This document shows positions 1-5,533 of a DNA stretch of 6,919 nt, one piece after another. Each line of letters starts with the position of its first letter. Position 1 is the first letter of the stretch. The notes below the pieces were generated by a model that worked only from the letters and a program-made list of their open reading frames with translations, did not search any database and was not told the DNA's origin. The translations under genes and the position numbers were made by a program. Source of the DNA: JAICLK01 sp036489905 (lineage in GTDB: Bacteria > Patescibacteriota > Saccharimonadia > Saccharimonadales > UBA4665); the NCBI GenBank assembly GCA_036489905.1, contig DASXEX010000006.1:1-6919 (forward strand), written 5' to 3'.

Positions 1-100
1 CGCCAACCGTCAGACGAGCTGACCGTTCATCCAGTTTAGGCAAAAGCTGCCGATACTTTCGTTGGTATAACGTAGTGTTTATGTTTGTGACCATACTGCC
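1..100. other. Left-edge non-coding stretch with an imperfect hairpin
   Basis: No frame through this stretch gives a recognisable protein: the frame of the following gene is closed by a TAA at 68-70 and the other forward frames stop at 37-39 and 108-110. An inverted repeat, AACCGTCAG (5-13) against CTGACCGTT (19-27), forms a 9-bp stem with one C/C mismatch and a 5-nt loop. There is no T-run after it, so it is not a classic terminator. It may be the end of an upstream unit cut by the window edge. I see no convincing promoter for the downstream gene. Confidence 0.35.
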
Positions 101-114
101 ATGGTAGCAAAGCT

Positions 115-121
115 GGGGAGG
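115..121 (+). promoter_or_regulatory. Ribosome binding site deciding the hsdS-like start
   Basis: GGGGAGG lies 3 nt before the ATG at 125. The spacing is short, but no purine-rich motif precedes the alternative in-frame ATG at 101. This favours ATG 125, which also places the conserved RxDAEYFQPKY motif at the usual distance from the N-terminus of HsdS-type proteins. Confidence 0.45.
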
Positions 122-124
122 TTA

Positions 125-721
125 ATGGATTACGGGGCCTATGTGGTGGACTTGGACGACACCGTGAACGCGCAACGGGCAGATGCGGAGTACTTTCAGC
201 CAAAATACAAGAAGCTTTTAGGAAAAATGTGGGCAAATGCTAGAAAGCTTTGCGAGCTTGCACCGCGTCAAACCTTGCAAAACAGTACGCAGAAAAATAA
301 GGAATATAACTACATTGAGATTAGCGACATCAATGCAGGAACTGGTGAGGCCGGCAATCATGTCGTTGAGTCGTCAGAACTACCAGCCAACGCCAAGCTC
401 AAAATTAATGGTGGTGAACTGGTCATTTCAAAAGTGCGGCCAACTCGAGGAGCGATCGCAATCATACCCGAAGACTGGCAAAGTAATTTTGTGGCGAGCG
501 GTGCCTTTGCGGCTTTTAAACTTGAGAGCCCCCTGCGTGAGTATGTCCAGGTTGTTCTCCGTTCGTTCTTAGGCAAATTGCAGCTTGAACGACCAACTAC
601 AGGAACATCTTACCCCACTGTTACGGACAAAGATGTCGAGAATTTAGTCATTCCGATCTTGCCCAAAGCCACCCAAATCAAAATCGCAGAATTGGTCAAA
701 CAATCCCACGAAGCCCGCTAA
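125..721 (+). CDS. Type I restriction-modification specificity subunit (HsdS-like), half-size, prematurely stopped
   Basis: The 198-aa product resembles the S subunit of type I restriction-modification enzymes, which recognises the DNA target and docks HsdM and HsdR. From M at 125, residues 18-28 are RADAEYFQPKY, a common N-terminal signature of this group. A target-recognition domain follows, with YIEISDIN, then GELVISKVRPTRGAIAIIP, then SGAFAAFKL. The TSYPTVTDKDVENLVIPIL stretch and the helical IAELVKQSHEAR complete the conserved end. Family members usually have two recognition domains in about 400 aa; this has one, so it is either a half-S protein that would act as a dimer or a remnant. 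A TAA at 719-721 cuts the conserved C-terminal helix, which continues in frame to 784. No hsdM or hsdR is visible. The DNA is visibly AT-richer than the genes from 1015 onward, which suggests acquisition by transfer. An upstream in-frame ATG at 101 would add 8 residues. Confidence 0.75.
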   Translation: MDYGAYVVDLDDTVNAQRADAEYFQPKYKKLLGKMWANARKLCELAPRQTLQNSTQKNKEYNYIEISDINAGTGEAGNHVVESSELPANAKLKINGGELVISKVRPTRGAIAIIPEDWQSNFVASGAFAAFKLESPLREYVQVVLRSFLGKLQLERPTTGTSYPTVTDKDVENLVIPILPKATQIKIAELVKQSHEAR

Positions 722-784
722 AAATCCAAAACCCTCCTAGATAAAGCCAAGCACAAAGTCGAAGAACTTATTGAAAGTCAATAG
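722..784 (+). pseudogene. In-frame continuation of the HsdS C-terminal helix after the TAA
   Basis: Directly after the TAA, the same frame runs 20 codons to a TAG at 782-784. It encodes KSKTLLDKAKHKVEELIE plus two residues. This is the typical last helix of HsdS proteins, where SHxxRxxSKxLLxxAKxxVEExIE is usual. One substitution of a lysine AAA (or another sense codon) to TAA would explain the break. It is a recent nonsense mutation, a readthrough site or a sequencing error. Confidence 0.7.
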
Positions 785-788
785 TTAG

Positions 789-797
789 TTATCCACA
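789..797 (+). other. Single consensus DnaA box
   Basis: TTATCCACA matches the strong DnaA-binding 9-mer exactly. I found no second good copy nearby; TGTGGAGCG at 850-858 matches the reverse form at only six of nine positions. A lone 9-mer can occur by chance in a window this size about one time in twenty, so an origin role is not supported. DnaA-linked regulation of the RNA promoter 40 nt downstream is possible but unproven. Confidence 0.3.
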
Positions 798-836
798 GAA
801 GTAAGCATTAGCATGTTATGAAATGTTTATTTTGCG

Positions 837-864
837 TTGACAAGTTTTTTGTGGAGCGTATAGT
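837..864 (+). promoter_or_regulatory. Strong sigma-70-type promoter for the small RNA
   Basis: A perfect -35 box TTGACA (837-842) is separated by 16 nt from the -10 box TATAGT (859-864), which matches TATAAT at five of six positions. Initiation would fall about 870-872, exactly where the first predicted RNA hairpin begins. Confidence 0.7.
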
Positions 865-870
865 TGAAAG

Positions 871-958
871 TAGCCATCGTGAGGTGGTTAGTAACAGAAG
901 CTGGCAACGGCGGAAGTTGTGAGCAAAGGGGAGCCCGTCAAACGGCTCCTTTTTGTTT
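871..958 (+). ncRNA. Candidate structured small RNA, about 88 nt, family unknown
   Basis: The stretch between a strong promoter and a rho-independent terminator folds into three consecutive hairpins. Hairpin 1 pairs 871-878 with 883-890: eight base pairs including two G-U pairs, capped by a GUGA (GNRA-type) tetraloop at 879-882. A 9-nt linker (891-899) follows. Hairpin 2 pairs 900-908 with 916-924: nine positions with one G-G mismatch and one G-U, and loop GGCGGAA at 909-915. Hairpin 3 is the terminator. I do not recognise it as SRP RNA (the GGUCAGG and GGAAGG helix-8 motifs are absent), tmRNA, 6S, RNase P, tRNA or a familiar riboswitch. It may be a free trans-acting RNA or an attenuator leader for the acidic-protein gene at 1015, although that gene has its own promoter. 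The pairing was done by hand; no covariation evidence is available. Confidence 0.55.
930..958 (+). terminator. Rho-independent terminator of the small RNA
   Basis: GGAGCC (930-935) pairs with GGCTCC (944-949), and the loop can add two pairs (937-943, 938-942) around a bulged C. The T-run TTTTTGTTT (950-958) follows at once. The A/G-rich 925-929 can pair with the start of the T-run, lengthening the stem. It ends the small RNA and would insulate the gene at 1015 from upstream transcription. Confidence 0.8.
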
Positions 959-987
959 GGCGTGATAATAGCGCATTCTTATATAAT
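957..987 (+). promoter_or_regulatory. Promoter of the acidic-protein gene
   Basis: A perfect -10 box TATAAT lies at 982-987. The best -35 is TTGGCG (957-962) with a long 19-nt spacer, so the -35 is weak. Predicted initiation near 994 gives a leader of about 20 nt carrying the ribosome binding site. Confidence 0.55.
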
Positions 988-1002
988 GGGTAAGTAACTG
1001 TA

Positions 1003-1008
1003 AGGAGG
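1003..1008 (+). promoter_or_regulatory. Consensus ribosome binding site AGGAGG
   Basis: AGGAGG lies 6 nt before ATG 1015, which is ideal spacing. It is the best ribosome binding site in the window and contrasts with the SD-less genes downstream, suggesting high translation of the acidic protein. Confidence 0.8.
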
Positions 1009-1014
1009 GTAATT

Positions 1015-1317
1015 ATGGACGATGACGATGTACGTGACGCGGAGCGCGAATCGGAAGACGACGCGCTGGAAGATACGCGGCCGGATGATATTTTTGATCC
1101 GACTCGGGACGAAGAGCAGCTCGCAAACGACGATAAGCCGCCGGCTGCGCCGGATCCGACCAACCGGCATCATGTGCCACAAAGTCATCCGGTGACCGAC
1201 ACGGACATTGACCGCGACGAGCTTTACGGCGAAGGCTTGGGCGAGGCTACCGATGTCGACAACCGCGAAGAAGATTCGGACGACGCGCCGGCCAAACCGC
1301 TGAAGCCGGAAGAATAA
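1015..1317 (+). CDS. Highly acidic, probably disordered 100-aa protein of unknown function
   Basis: I do not recognise a family. The 100 residues include 37 acidic (24 Asp, 13 Glu) against 10 Lys/Arg, with no Cys or Trp, few hydrophobic residues and many prolines. It begins MDDDDVRDAERESEDD and ends KPLKPEE. There is no signal peptide, membrane segment or metal-binding motif, so a soluble, intrinsically disordered polypeptide is likely. It is coding because it has a consensus ribosome binding site at ideal spacing, a promoter and a clean ATG-to-TAA frame, and lies between tightly packed same-strand genes. The reverse-strand frames here are Ser/Arg-rich shadows. Possible roles, all inferred, are a DNA mimic, a cation or protein-binding tether, or a stress-related disordered protein. 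The FMN reductase gene starts 40 nt downstream. Confidence 0.7.
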   Translation: MDDDDVRDAERESEDDALEDTRPDDIFDPTRDEEQLANDDKPPAAPDPTNRHHVPQSHPVTDTDIDRDELYGEGLGEATDVDNREEDSDDAPAKPLKPEE

Positions 1318-1345
1318 ACTCCTGCACTTTTGCGGCGAGAAACGA

Positions 1346-1351
1346 TACAAT
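1346..1351 (+). promoter_or_regulatory. -10 element of a probable leaderless promoter (FMN reductase gene)
   Basis: TACAAT ends 6 nt before ATG 1358, so initiation at the normal distance falls on or next to the A of the start codon. No Shine-Dalgarno motif lies before the ATG. The -35 region is weak (TGCACT at 1323-1328, 17-nt spacer). Confidence 0.55.
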
Positions 1352-1357
1352 AGCTGC

Positions 1358-1951
1358 ATGGACGAGAAGTTGGTGATTGCCGTGCTGGCCGGAACAACGC
1401 GGGAGCAGCGCGAGTCGATCAAGGCCGCGCGGTTTGTGGCCGAGTTTGGGCGGCGGCTCGGAAACGTCGAAATAATTTTTGTCGATCCGAAGGAATTTAA
1501 CTTTCCGAGCGATGGTAACGATCCGGAAGGCAAAGATCCGCGTTACAGCGAAATCACCGCAAAAACCGACGCGTTTTTCGTCGTCACGCCGGAATACAAT
1601 CACAGTTTTCCGGGCAGCCTGAAGCGCATGCTCGATAGCGAATTGCGAAATTATAACCACAAGCCAGTGGCCTTTGCCGGCGCAAGTAATGGCAATTGGG
1701 GCGGCACGCGCGCCATCGAATCACTCGTGCCAGCCGTCCGCGAAACCGGACTCGTCGTCATGTCGTGGGATATTTATTTTCCATTTGTCCAAAATATTTT
1801 CGATGAAAGCGGCGAGCCAAAGCCCGAATTCGCCGCCCGCTACGAAAAGTCTTTGAGCAAACTCTACAAGGAACTCATCTGGTTCGCCCGTATCCTCAAA
1901 AAGGGCCGCGAAGAACTCGCGCGCAAAAGTAACACCGACGCGCCTTCTTAG
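1358..1951 (+). CDS. NADPH-dependent FMN reductase family flavoprotein
   Basis: This 197-aa cytosolic flavodoxin-like protein belongs to the NAD(P)H-dependent FMN reductase group (SsuE, azoreductase and chromate/quinone reductase relatives), which transfers electrons from NAD(P)H through bound FMN. The N-terminal strand LVIAVLAGTTREQRESI (residues 5-21) leads into the phosphate-binding loop. TPEYNHSFPGSLKRMLD (77-93) is the family's flavin-site signature, and GASNGNWGG (108-116) is the later FMN-contacting loop. Length is close to the usual 180-200 aa; the last 40 residues form a basic, probably helical tail (KLYKELIWFARILKKGREEL). The physiological acceptor cannot be read from sequence; quinones, flavins, azo compounds or metal ions are all possible. 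ATG 1358 is chosen because the flavin loop begins at residue 5 and a -10 box sits at leaderless distance. The helicase gene begins 14 nt after its TAG. Confidence 0.88.
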   Translation: MDEKLVIAVLAGTTREQRESIKAARFVAEFGRRLGNVEIIFVDPKEFNFPSDGNDPEGKDPRYSEITAKTDAFFVVTPEYNHSFPGSLKRMLDSELRNYNHKPVAFAGASNGNWGGTRAIESLVPAVRETGLVVMSWDIYFPFVQNIFDESGEPKPEFAARYEKSLSKLYKELIWFARILKKGREELARKSNTDAPS

Positions 1952-1953
1952 CG

Positions 1954-1959
1954 TAAAAT
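1954..1959 (+). promoter_or_regulatory. -10 element of a probable leaderless promoter (helicase gene)
   Basis: TAAAAT ends 6 nt before ATG 1966, the same geometry as at 1346-1351. The purine run AAGGA (1960-1964) is only 1 nt from the ATG, too close to act as a Shine-Dalgarno. No good -35 is evident inside the preceding coding region. Confidence 0.45.
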
Positions 1960-1965
1960 AAGGAC

Positions 1966-4900
1966 ATGGCAGGGAATAGAAACGAGGCTTTCGCGAAAGC
2001 CTACGCCGCATTAAATGACGCGCAGAAAAAAGCAGTCGATCAAATCGACGGGCCGGTGCTGGTAGTTGCCGGGCCGGGCACGGGCAAGACGCAGCTGCTG
2101 AGCATGCGGGCCGGCAATATTTTGCGTAAAGATCCGACCATGCTGCCGAACAACATTCTATGTTTGACGTTCACCGACGCAGCGGCAGCGAACATGCGCG
2201 AGCGGCTGATTAACCTCATCGGACAAGATGCTTATCAAGTGACGATATTTACATTCAATTCGTTCGGCGCTTGGATTATGAATACCCGTCCGGAATATTT
2301 TTTCAATTGGCGCGAAGCTGCGACAGCAGATGCGCTCACGCAGTATCGCATTATTGAAGGACTCCTGGAAAAATTGCCCGGCAATCACGTGCTGGCGACG
2401 CAAAGTTTTGACGGCAAGTTTTTCGCTCTTAAACAATTGACGAATTTCATCAGTGATTGCAAACGTGCCAACTTGCAGCCAAAGGACGTACGGCAAGTTC
2501 TGGACGCCAATCAAAAGATCTATGAAAAACTGACGCCAATTATCAATAAGTATTGGCCGCCGCGGACTGGCGGCAAAGAAGCGCTGGCCAAAATTAACGC
2601 TTGTCTGCGGGCAATAGAAAAAACTGCGCCGGAAGAAAGGCAGCCAATCGCGGATTTGTCCGACATCGGCACACTGATTCTGCAGGAGCTGCACGCGGCC
2701 GAAGCCGAAGCAAACGAATTGCCAGCCGCCGCGCAATCAAAACCGTTTACCGCCTGGAAAAATAATTGGCTAGAATTTGATGAGCACAAGCAGCTGATTT
2801 TCAGCGCGTCTAAACATCTTGAAAAACTATACGCCGCGGCCGAGCTGTACGAAAATTACCAGCAAAAGTTGGAAGAGCAGGGACTCGTCGACTTCAATGA
2901 TCAAATCATGACCGTGCTCGCCACGCTAGAAAAGCACGACGAGCTGCGCTGGAATTTGCAGGAGCGATTCCAGTACGTCATGATTGATGAATATCAGGAC
3001 ACCAACCGCGCCCAACTGCAACTGGCGCGGTATGTGACCGACGCGCCGGTACACGAAGACCGGCCGAACATTTTGGTTGTCGGCGACGACGACCAGGCGA
3101 TTTATCGGTTCCAGGGCGCGGACATGGGTAATATCAAGGAATTCAATGAGGCGTATCGTGATCCGGCCGTCATTGCGCTCAAAGAAAATTACCGCTCTAA
3201 TCAAAACGTTGTGGCTAGCGCGCGCGCCGTGAGCACACAAATTGAGTTCAGCCTGGAAAAACAGCGGGGAATTAGCAAAAAGCTGAACATAAATGTTGTA
3301 CAAACCGGCGTGGGCACTTTAGCACACGAGTTCGTACACGAGAGCGAGCACTACGCGTGGCTGGCTGCCGAGATCAAAAAATGTATGGGCGAGCAGGACG
3401 GAAGCGTCGCCGTGCTGGCGCGCGAGCGTTCGCAGCTGGACGCGCTGGTGCCGTACTTACGACAGCAAAATGTGGCTATGAATTACGAGCGGCGCGAAAA
3501 TGTTTTGGATCAAGAACACGTCGTGGCGCTGCTTATCTTGGCGCGATTGGTGCACGCGCTGCAGCAGCAACGATTTGCCGATGCCGATGCGCTGCTACCG
3601 GAAGTTTTGAGTCATCCGATGTGGCGGATTGAACCGGCCGAGATTTGGCAAATCGCGCGGCGCGCGTATGCCGAGAAAAGCTTCTGGTTGGATGTAATTT
3701 TCGAGCAAAACGATATGCCGCTCAAACGTGTCGCCGACTTTTTAGTCGGCCTCAGCCAACAAGCTGCGCACCTGCCGCTCGAGCAACTTTTGGATGCGCT
3801 CATCGGCATTACCGGGCCGGCTGGCGCCGACAACGACCAAGAAGAGTATGAAGACAGAAATTACGCCGACGCCCGGCCGGTGCAATTGTCCACCGGCTTT
3901 GGGTCGCCGTTTAAATCATACTATTTCGGCGACGAGCTTTTTGACAGGCAGCCGGCCGAATATTTGACATTGCTTTCGCACTTGAGCTGCCTGCGACGGC
4001 ACCTGCGCACTTACAGCCAAGGCAGTTCGGAACTATTACACCTGAAAGATCTCGTCGATTTTGTCGACGCCTATCAGCGCGCCGGACTCGTCATGCTCGA
4101 CACCGCACCGCACCGTGAGGACGGCCATACCGTGCAACTCATGACCGCGCACAGAGCCAAAGGACTCGAGTTCGATACCGTGTTTGTGATCGGCATGAAC
4201 GATCAAGTGTGGGGCAGGAATAAATCGGGCAATTCGCGCTTCAGCTATCCGCGCAATCTCAATGAGATCAAGCCGAGCGACAATGTGGCCGACGATGGCC
4301 TGCGTTTGTTATTTGTGGCCATGACGCGGGCACGGCAAAATTTGCATTTGTGCTATTTCAAATTATCCGAGGGCGGCCGCGAAGTGCAGCCGTACGCGCC
4401 GCTGCTGGCACTGGGCATTGCGCCGGATACGCCGAAAGTCACGCCAGACACCTCCGCGTTGGTCGCGCAGTACGAACAGCGCTGGCTGCGCCTGCATCTC
4501 AGCCTGGACCACGCCAGCAAACACGCGCTGCTGCACGAGCGGCTCGCCACGTATGCTTTAAGCGCCACGCATTTTAATAATTTCATCGATGTGTCGCGCG
4601 GCGGTCCGCTGTCGTACCTCACGCAAAACTTGCTGCATTTTCCAAGCAGTATGAGTGCCAGCGCCGCGTACGGCATAGTGGTACACGAAAGTTTGCGGCA
4701 AGCCCACGAGCAAGTCGCTGCCGGCACACCGCCCGACATTGACAAGTTGCTGCAGTTTTTCGCAACCAACTTGCGCCGACAGAGTTTGAGCGAGCACGAT
4801 CTCGCCTACTATTTGCAGCGCGGCGACACGGCCTTGCGTAAATATCTTGCCGCCGAGCTGAGCTTATTTTTGCCGGCCCAGCGCGTTGAGGTTGACTTCA

Positions 4901-5367
4901 AAAATCAAGGCGTCGTGCTGAACAATGCGCGCCTGAGCGGCAAGCTCGACCGCATGGATTTCGACAACGAACGCCGAACAATTATCGTCAGTGACTACAA
5001 AACCGGCAGCGCGTACGGCAAATGGGATGTGGCGCAGAGCAGCCAGGAATACGAACGTATCAAACTGCATCTGTATCGTCGGCAGCTGTTATTTTACAAA
5101 CTGCTCGTCGACGGCTCGAGCGATTGGGGCAAGCGCGGCTGGCAGGCCGAGCGCGGCATCTTGCGCTTCGTCGAACCGGATCATTACGGCAAAATCCGCG
5201 TGCTGCCACTCGACTACGAGCCGGCAGAAATCGAGCAGATCAGCCGTCTCATCGCTGCCGTTTGGCGCAAAATCATGGCACTGGATTTTCCCGACACCAG
5301 CAATTACGAACCGACGCTCGCCGGTATCCAAAAATTCGAGCGGGATTTGCTGGAAGGGAACGTATAA
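1966..5367 (+). CDS. UvrD/PcrA-like superfamily 1 DNA helicase fused to a RecB-type PD-(D/E)XK nuclease
   Basis: This 1133-aa protein should unwind and trim DNA ends using ATP. All SF1A helicase motifs are visible: Q motif (L16-N17, Q20), Walker A GPGTGKT (36-42), Ia LTFTDAAAANM (67-77), TFNSFG (96-101), Walker B DEYQDTN (341-347), III GDDDQAIYRFQGA (373-385), IV LKENYRSN (405-412), V TAHRAKGLEFD (727-737) and VI LLFVAMTRAR (781-790). The C-terminal nuclease has GIVVHESL (903-910, H907), GKLDRMD (D995), SDYKTG (D1010, K1012) and QLLFY (Q1040, Y1044), so the active site looks intact. The layout matches AdnA/AdnB, AddA and RecB. The position that carries a CP in AddB-like nuclease domains reads DVSRGGP here (875-881), and no cysteines lie in the nuclease part, so an iron-sulfur staple is absent. 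No partner subunit gene is in the window. ATG 1966 gives the Q motif at the usual depth. A small-protein gene follows after 3 nt. Confidence 0.93.
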   Translation: MAGNRNEAFAKAYAALNDAQKKAVDQIDGPVLVVAGPGTGKTQLLSMRAGNILRKDPTMLPNNILCLTFTDAAAANMRERLINLIGQDAYQVTIFTFNSFGAWIMNTRPEYFFNWREAATADALTQYRIIEGLLEKLPGNHVLATQSFDGKFFALKQLTNFISDCKRANLQPKDVRQVLDANQKIYEKLTPIINKYWPPRTGGKEALAKINACLRAIEKTAPEERQPIADLSDIGTLILQELHAAEAEANELPAAAQSKPFTAWKNNWLEFDEHKQLIFSASKHLEKLYAAAELYENYQQKLEEQGLVDFNDQIMTVLATLEKHDELRWNLQERFQYVMIDEYQDTNRAQLQLARYVTDAPVHEDRPNILVVGDDDQAIYRFQGADMGNIKEFNEAYRDPAVIALKENYRSNQNVVASARAVSTQIEFSLEKQRGISKKLNINVVQTGVGTLAHEFVHESEHYAWLAAEIKKCMGEQDGSVAVLARERSQLDALVPYLRQQNVAMNYERRENVLDQEHVVALLILARLVHALQQQRFADADALLPEVLSHPMWRIEPAEIWQIARRAYAEKSFWLDVIFEQNDMPLKRVADFLVGLSQQAAHLPLEQLLDALIGITGPAGADNDQEEYEDRNYADARPVQLSTGFGSPFKSYYFGDELFDRQPAEYLTLLSHLSCLRRHLRTYSQGSSELLHLKDLVDFVDAYQRAGLVMLDTAPHREDGHTVQLMTAHRAKGLEFDTVFVIGMNDQVWGRNKSGNSRFSYPRNLNEIKPSDNVADDGLRLLFVAMTRARQNLHLCYFKLSEGGREVQPYAPLLALGIAPDTPKVTPDTSALVAQYEQRWLRLHLSLDHASKHALLHERLATYALSATHFNNFIDVSRGGPLSYLTQNLLHFPSSMSASAAYGIVVHESLRQAHEQVAAGTPPDIDKLLQFFATNLRRQSLSEHDLAYYLQRGDTALRKYLAAELSLFLPAQRVEVDFKNQGVVLNNARLSGKLDRMDFDNERRTIIVSDYKTGSAYGKWDVAQSSQEYERIKLHLYRRQLLFYKLLVDGSSDWGKRGWQAERGILRFVEPDHYGKIRVLPLDYEPAEIEQISRLIAAVWRKIMALDFPDTSNYEPTLAGIQKFERDLLEGNV

Positions 5368-5370
5368 CAA

Positions 5371-5469
5371 ATGAGCGAAAAAGCACCGGGCAACAAGTCG
5401 GAAAGTCTTGTCGAGCTGCTATTTGAATTACCGTTCAAGCTCGCCAAGTGGCTGCTCGGCAAAATTTAA
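5371..5469 (+). CDS. 32-aa amphipathic small protein
   Basis: An ATG lies 3 nt after the helicase stop, in a shifted frame, and runs to TAA at 5467-5469. A polar head MSEKAPGNKSES precedes LVELLFELPFKLAKWLLGKI, which would make an amphipathic, partly cationic helix with a central Pro21 and Trp27; this resembles peptides that lie on or cross membranes. A purine run GGAAGGGAA (5352-5360) inside the helicase end may be its ribosome binding site, though the spacing is long (about 10 nt). Position and composition suggest translation coupled to the helicase. I do not recognise a family; a membrane-associated accessory peptide, a toxin-like peptide or a chance frame are all possible. The frame fills nearly all of the space before the next promoter, which supports it being real. 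Confidence 0.55.
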   Translation: MSEKAPGNKSESLVELLFELPFKLAKWLLGKI

Positions 5470-5492
5470 TCCAGCGAAGCTTACGATTTTGC

Positions 5493-5498
5493 TACAAT
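5493..5498 (+). promoter_or_regulatory. -10 element upstream of the protease gene
   Basis: TACAAT is identical to the -10 before the FMN reductase gene. Predicted initiation near 5505 gives a leader of about 29 nt before ATG 5534. The -35 is not clear. A four-codon mini-frame (ATG 5500, stop 5509-5511) overlaps the start region and is probably chance. Confidence 0.5.
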
Positions 5499-5533
5499 AA
5501 TGACGGAGTGATTCGCGTGGTGGCTGAAATTTC

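Noticed and set aside
101..124. Alternative upstream start (ATG 101) for the HsdS-like gene.
   Set aside because: No ribosome binding site precedes it, while GGGGAGG precedes ATG 125; the spacing of that site is tight, so 101 is not fully excluded.
237..572. 111-aa plus-strand frame inside the HsdS-like gene.
   Set aside because: It overlaps the HsdS frame, which carries recognisable motifs; this one has none.
818..922. 34-codon frame starting MKCLFC, with a +1-shifted continuation reading CEQRGARQT, faintly like the zinc-ribbon start of NrdR.
   Set aside because: The spacing between motifs is off by 2-3 residues, the fourth zinc Cys is Arg, a frameshift is needed, there is no ribosome binding site, and a strong promoter plus hairpins explain the same bases better.
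871..958. SRP (4.5S) RNA, tmRNA, 6S RNA or a T-box/riboswitch identity for the small RNA.
   Set aside because: The signature motifs (GGUCAGG/GGAAGG of SRP helix 8, tRNA-like ends, T-box UGGNACCGCG) are absent and the length does not fit 6S, tmRNA or RNase P.
888..1163. Minus-strand Ser-rich 91-aa frame.
   Set aside because: The Ser runs are the antisense of Asp/Glu codons in the acidic gene, and it also overlaps the terminator and promoter.
979..1533. Minus-strand frame of 184 aa spanning the acidic gene and the start of the FMN reductase.
   Set aside because: It crosses two well-supported plus-strand genes and their promoters and shows no domain features.
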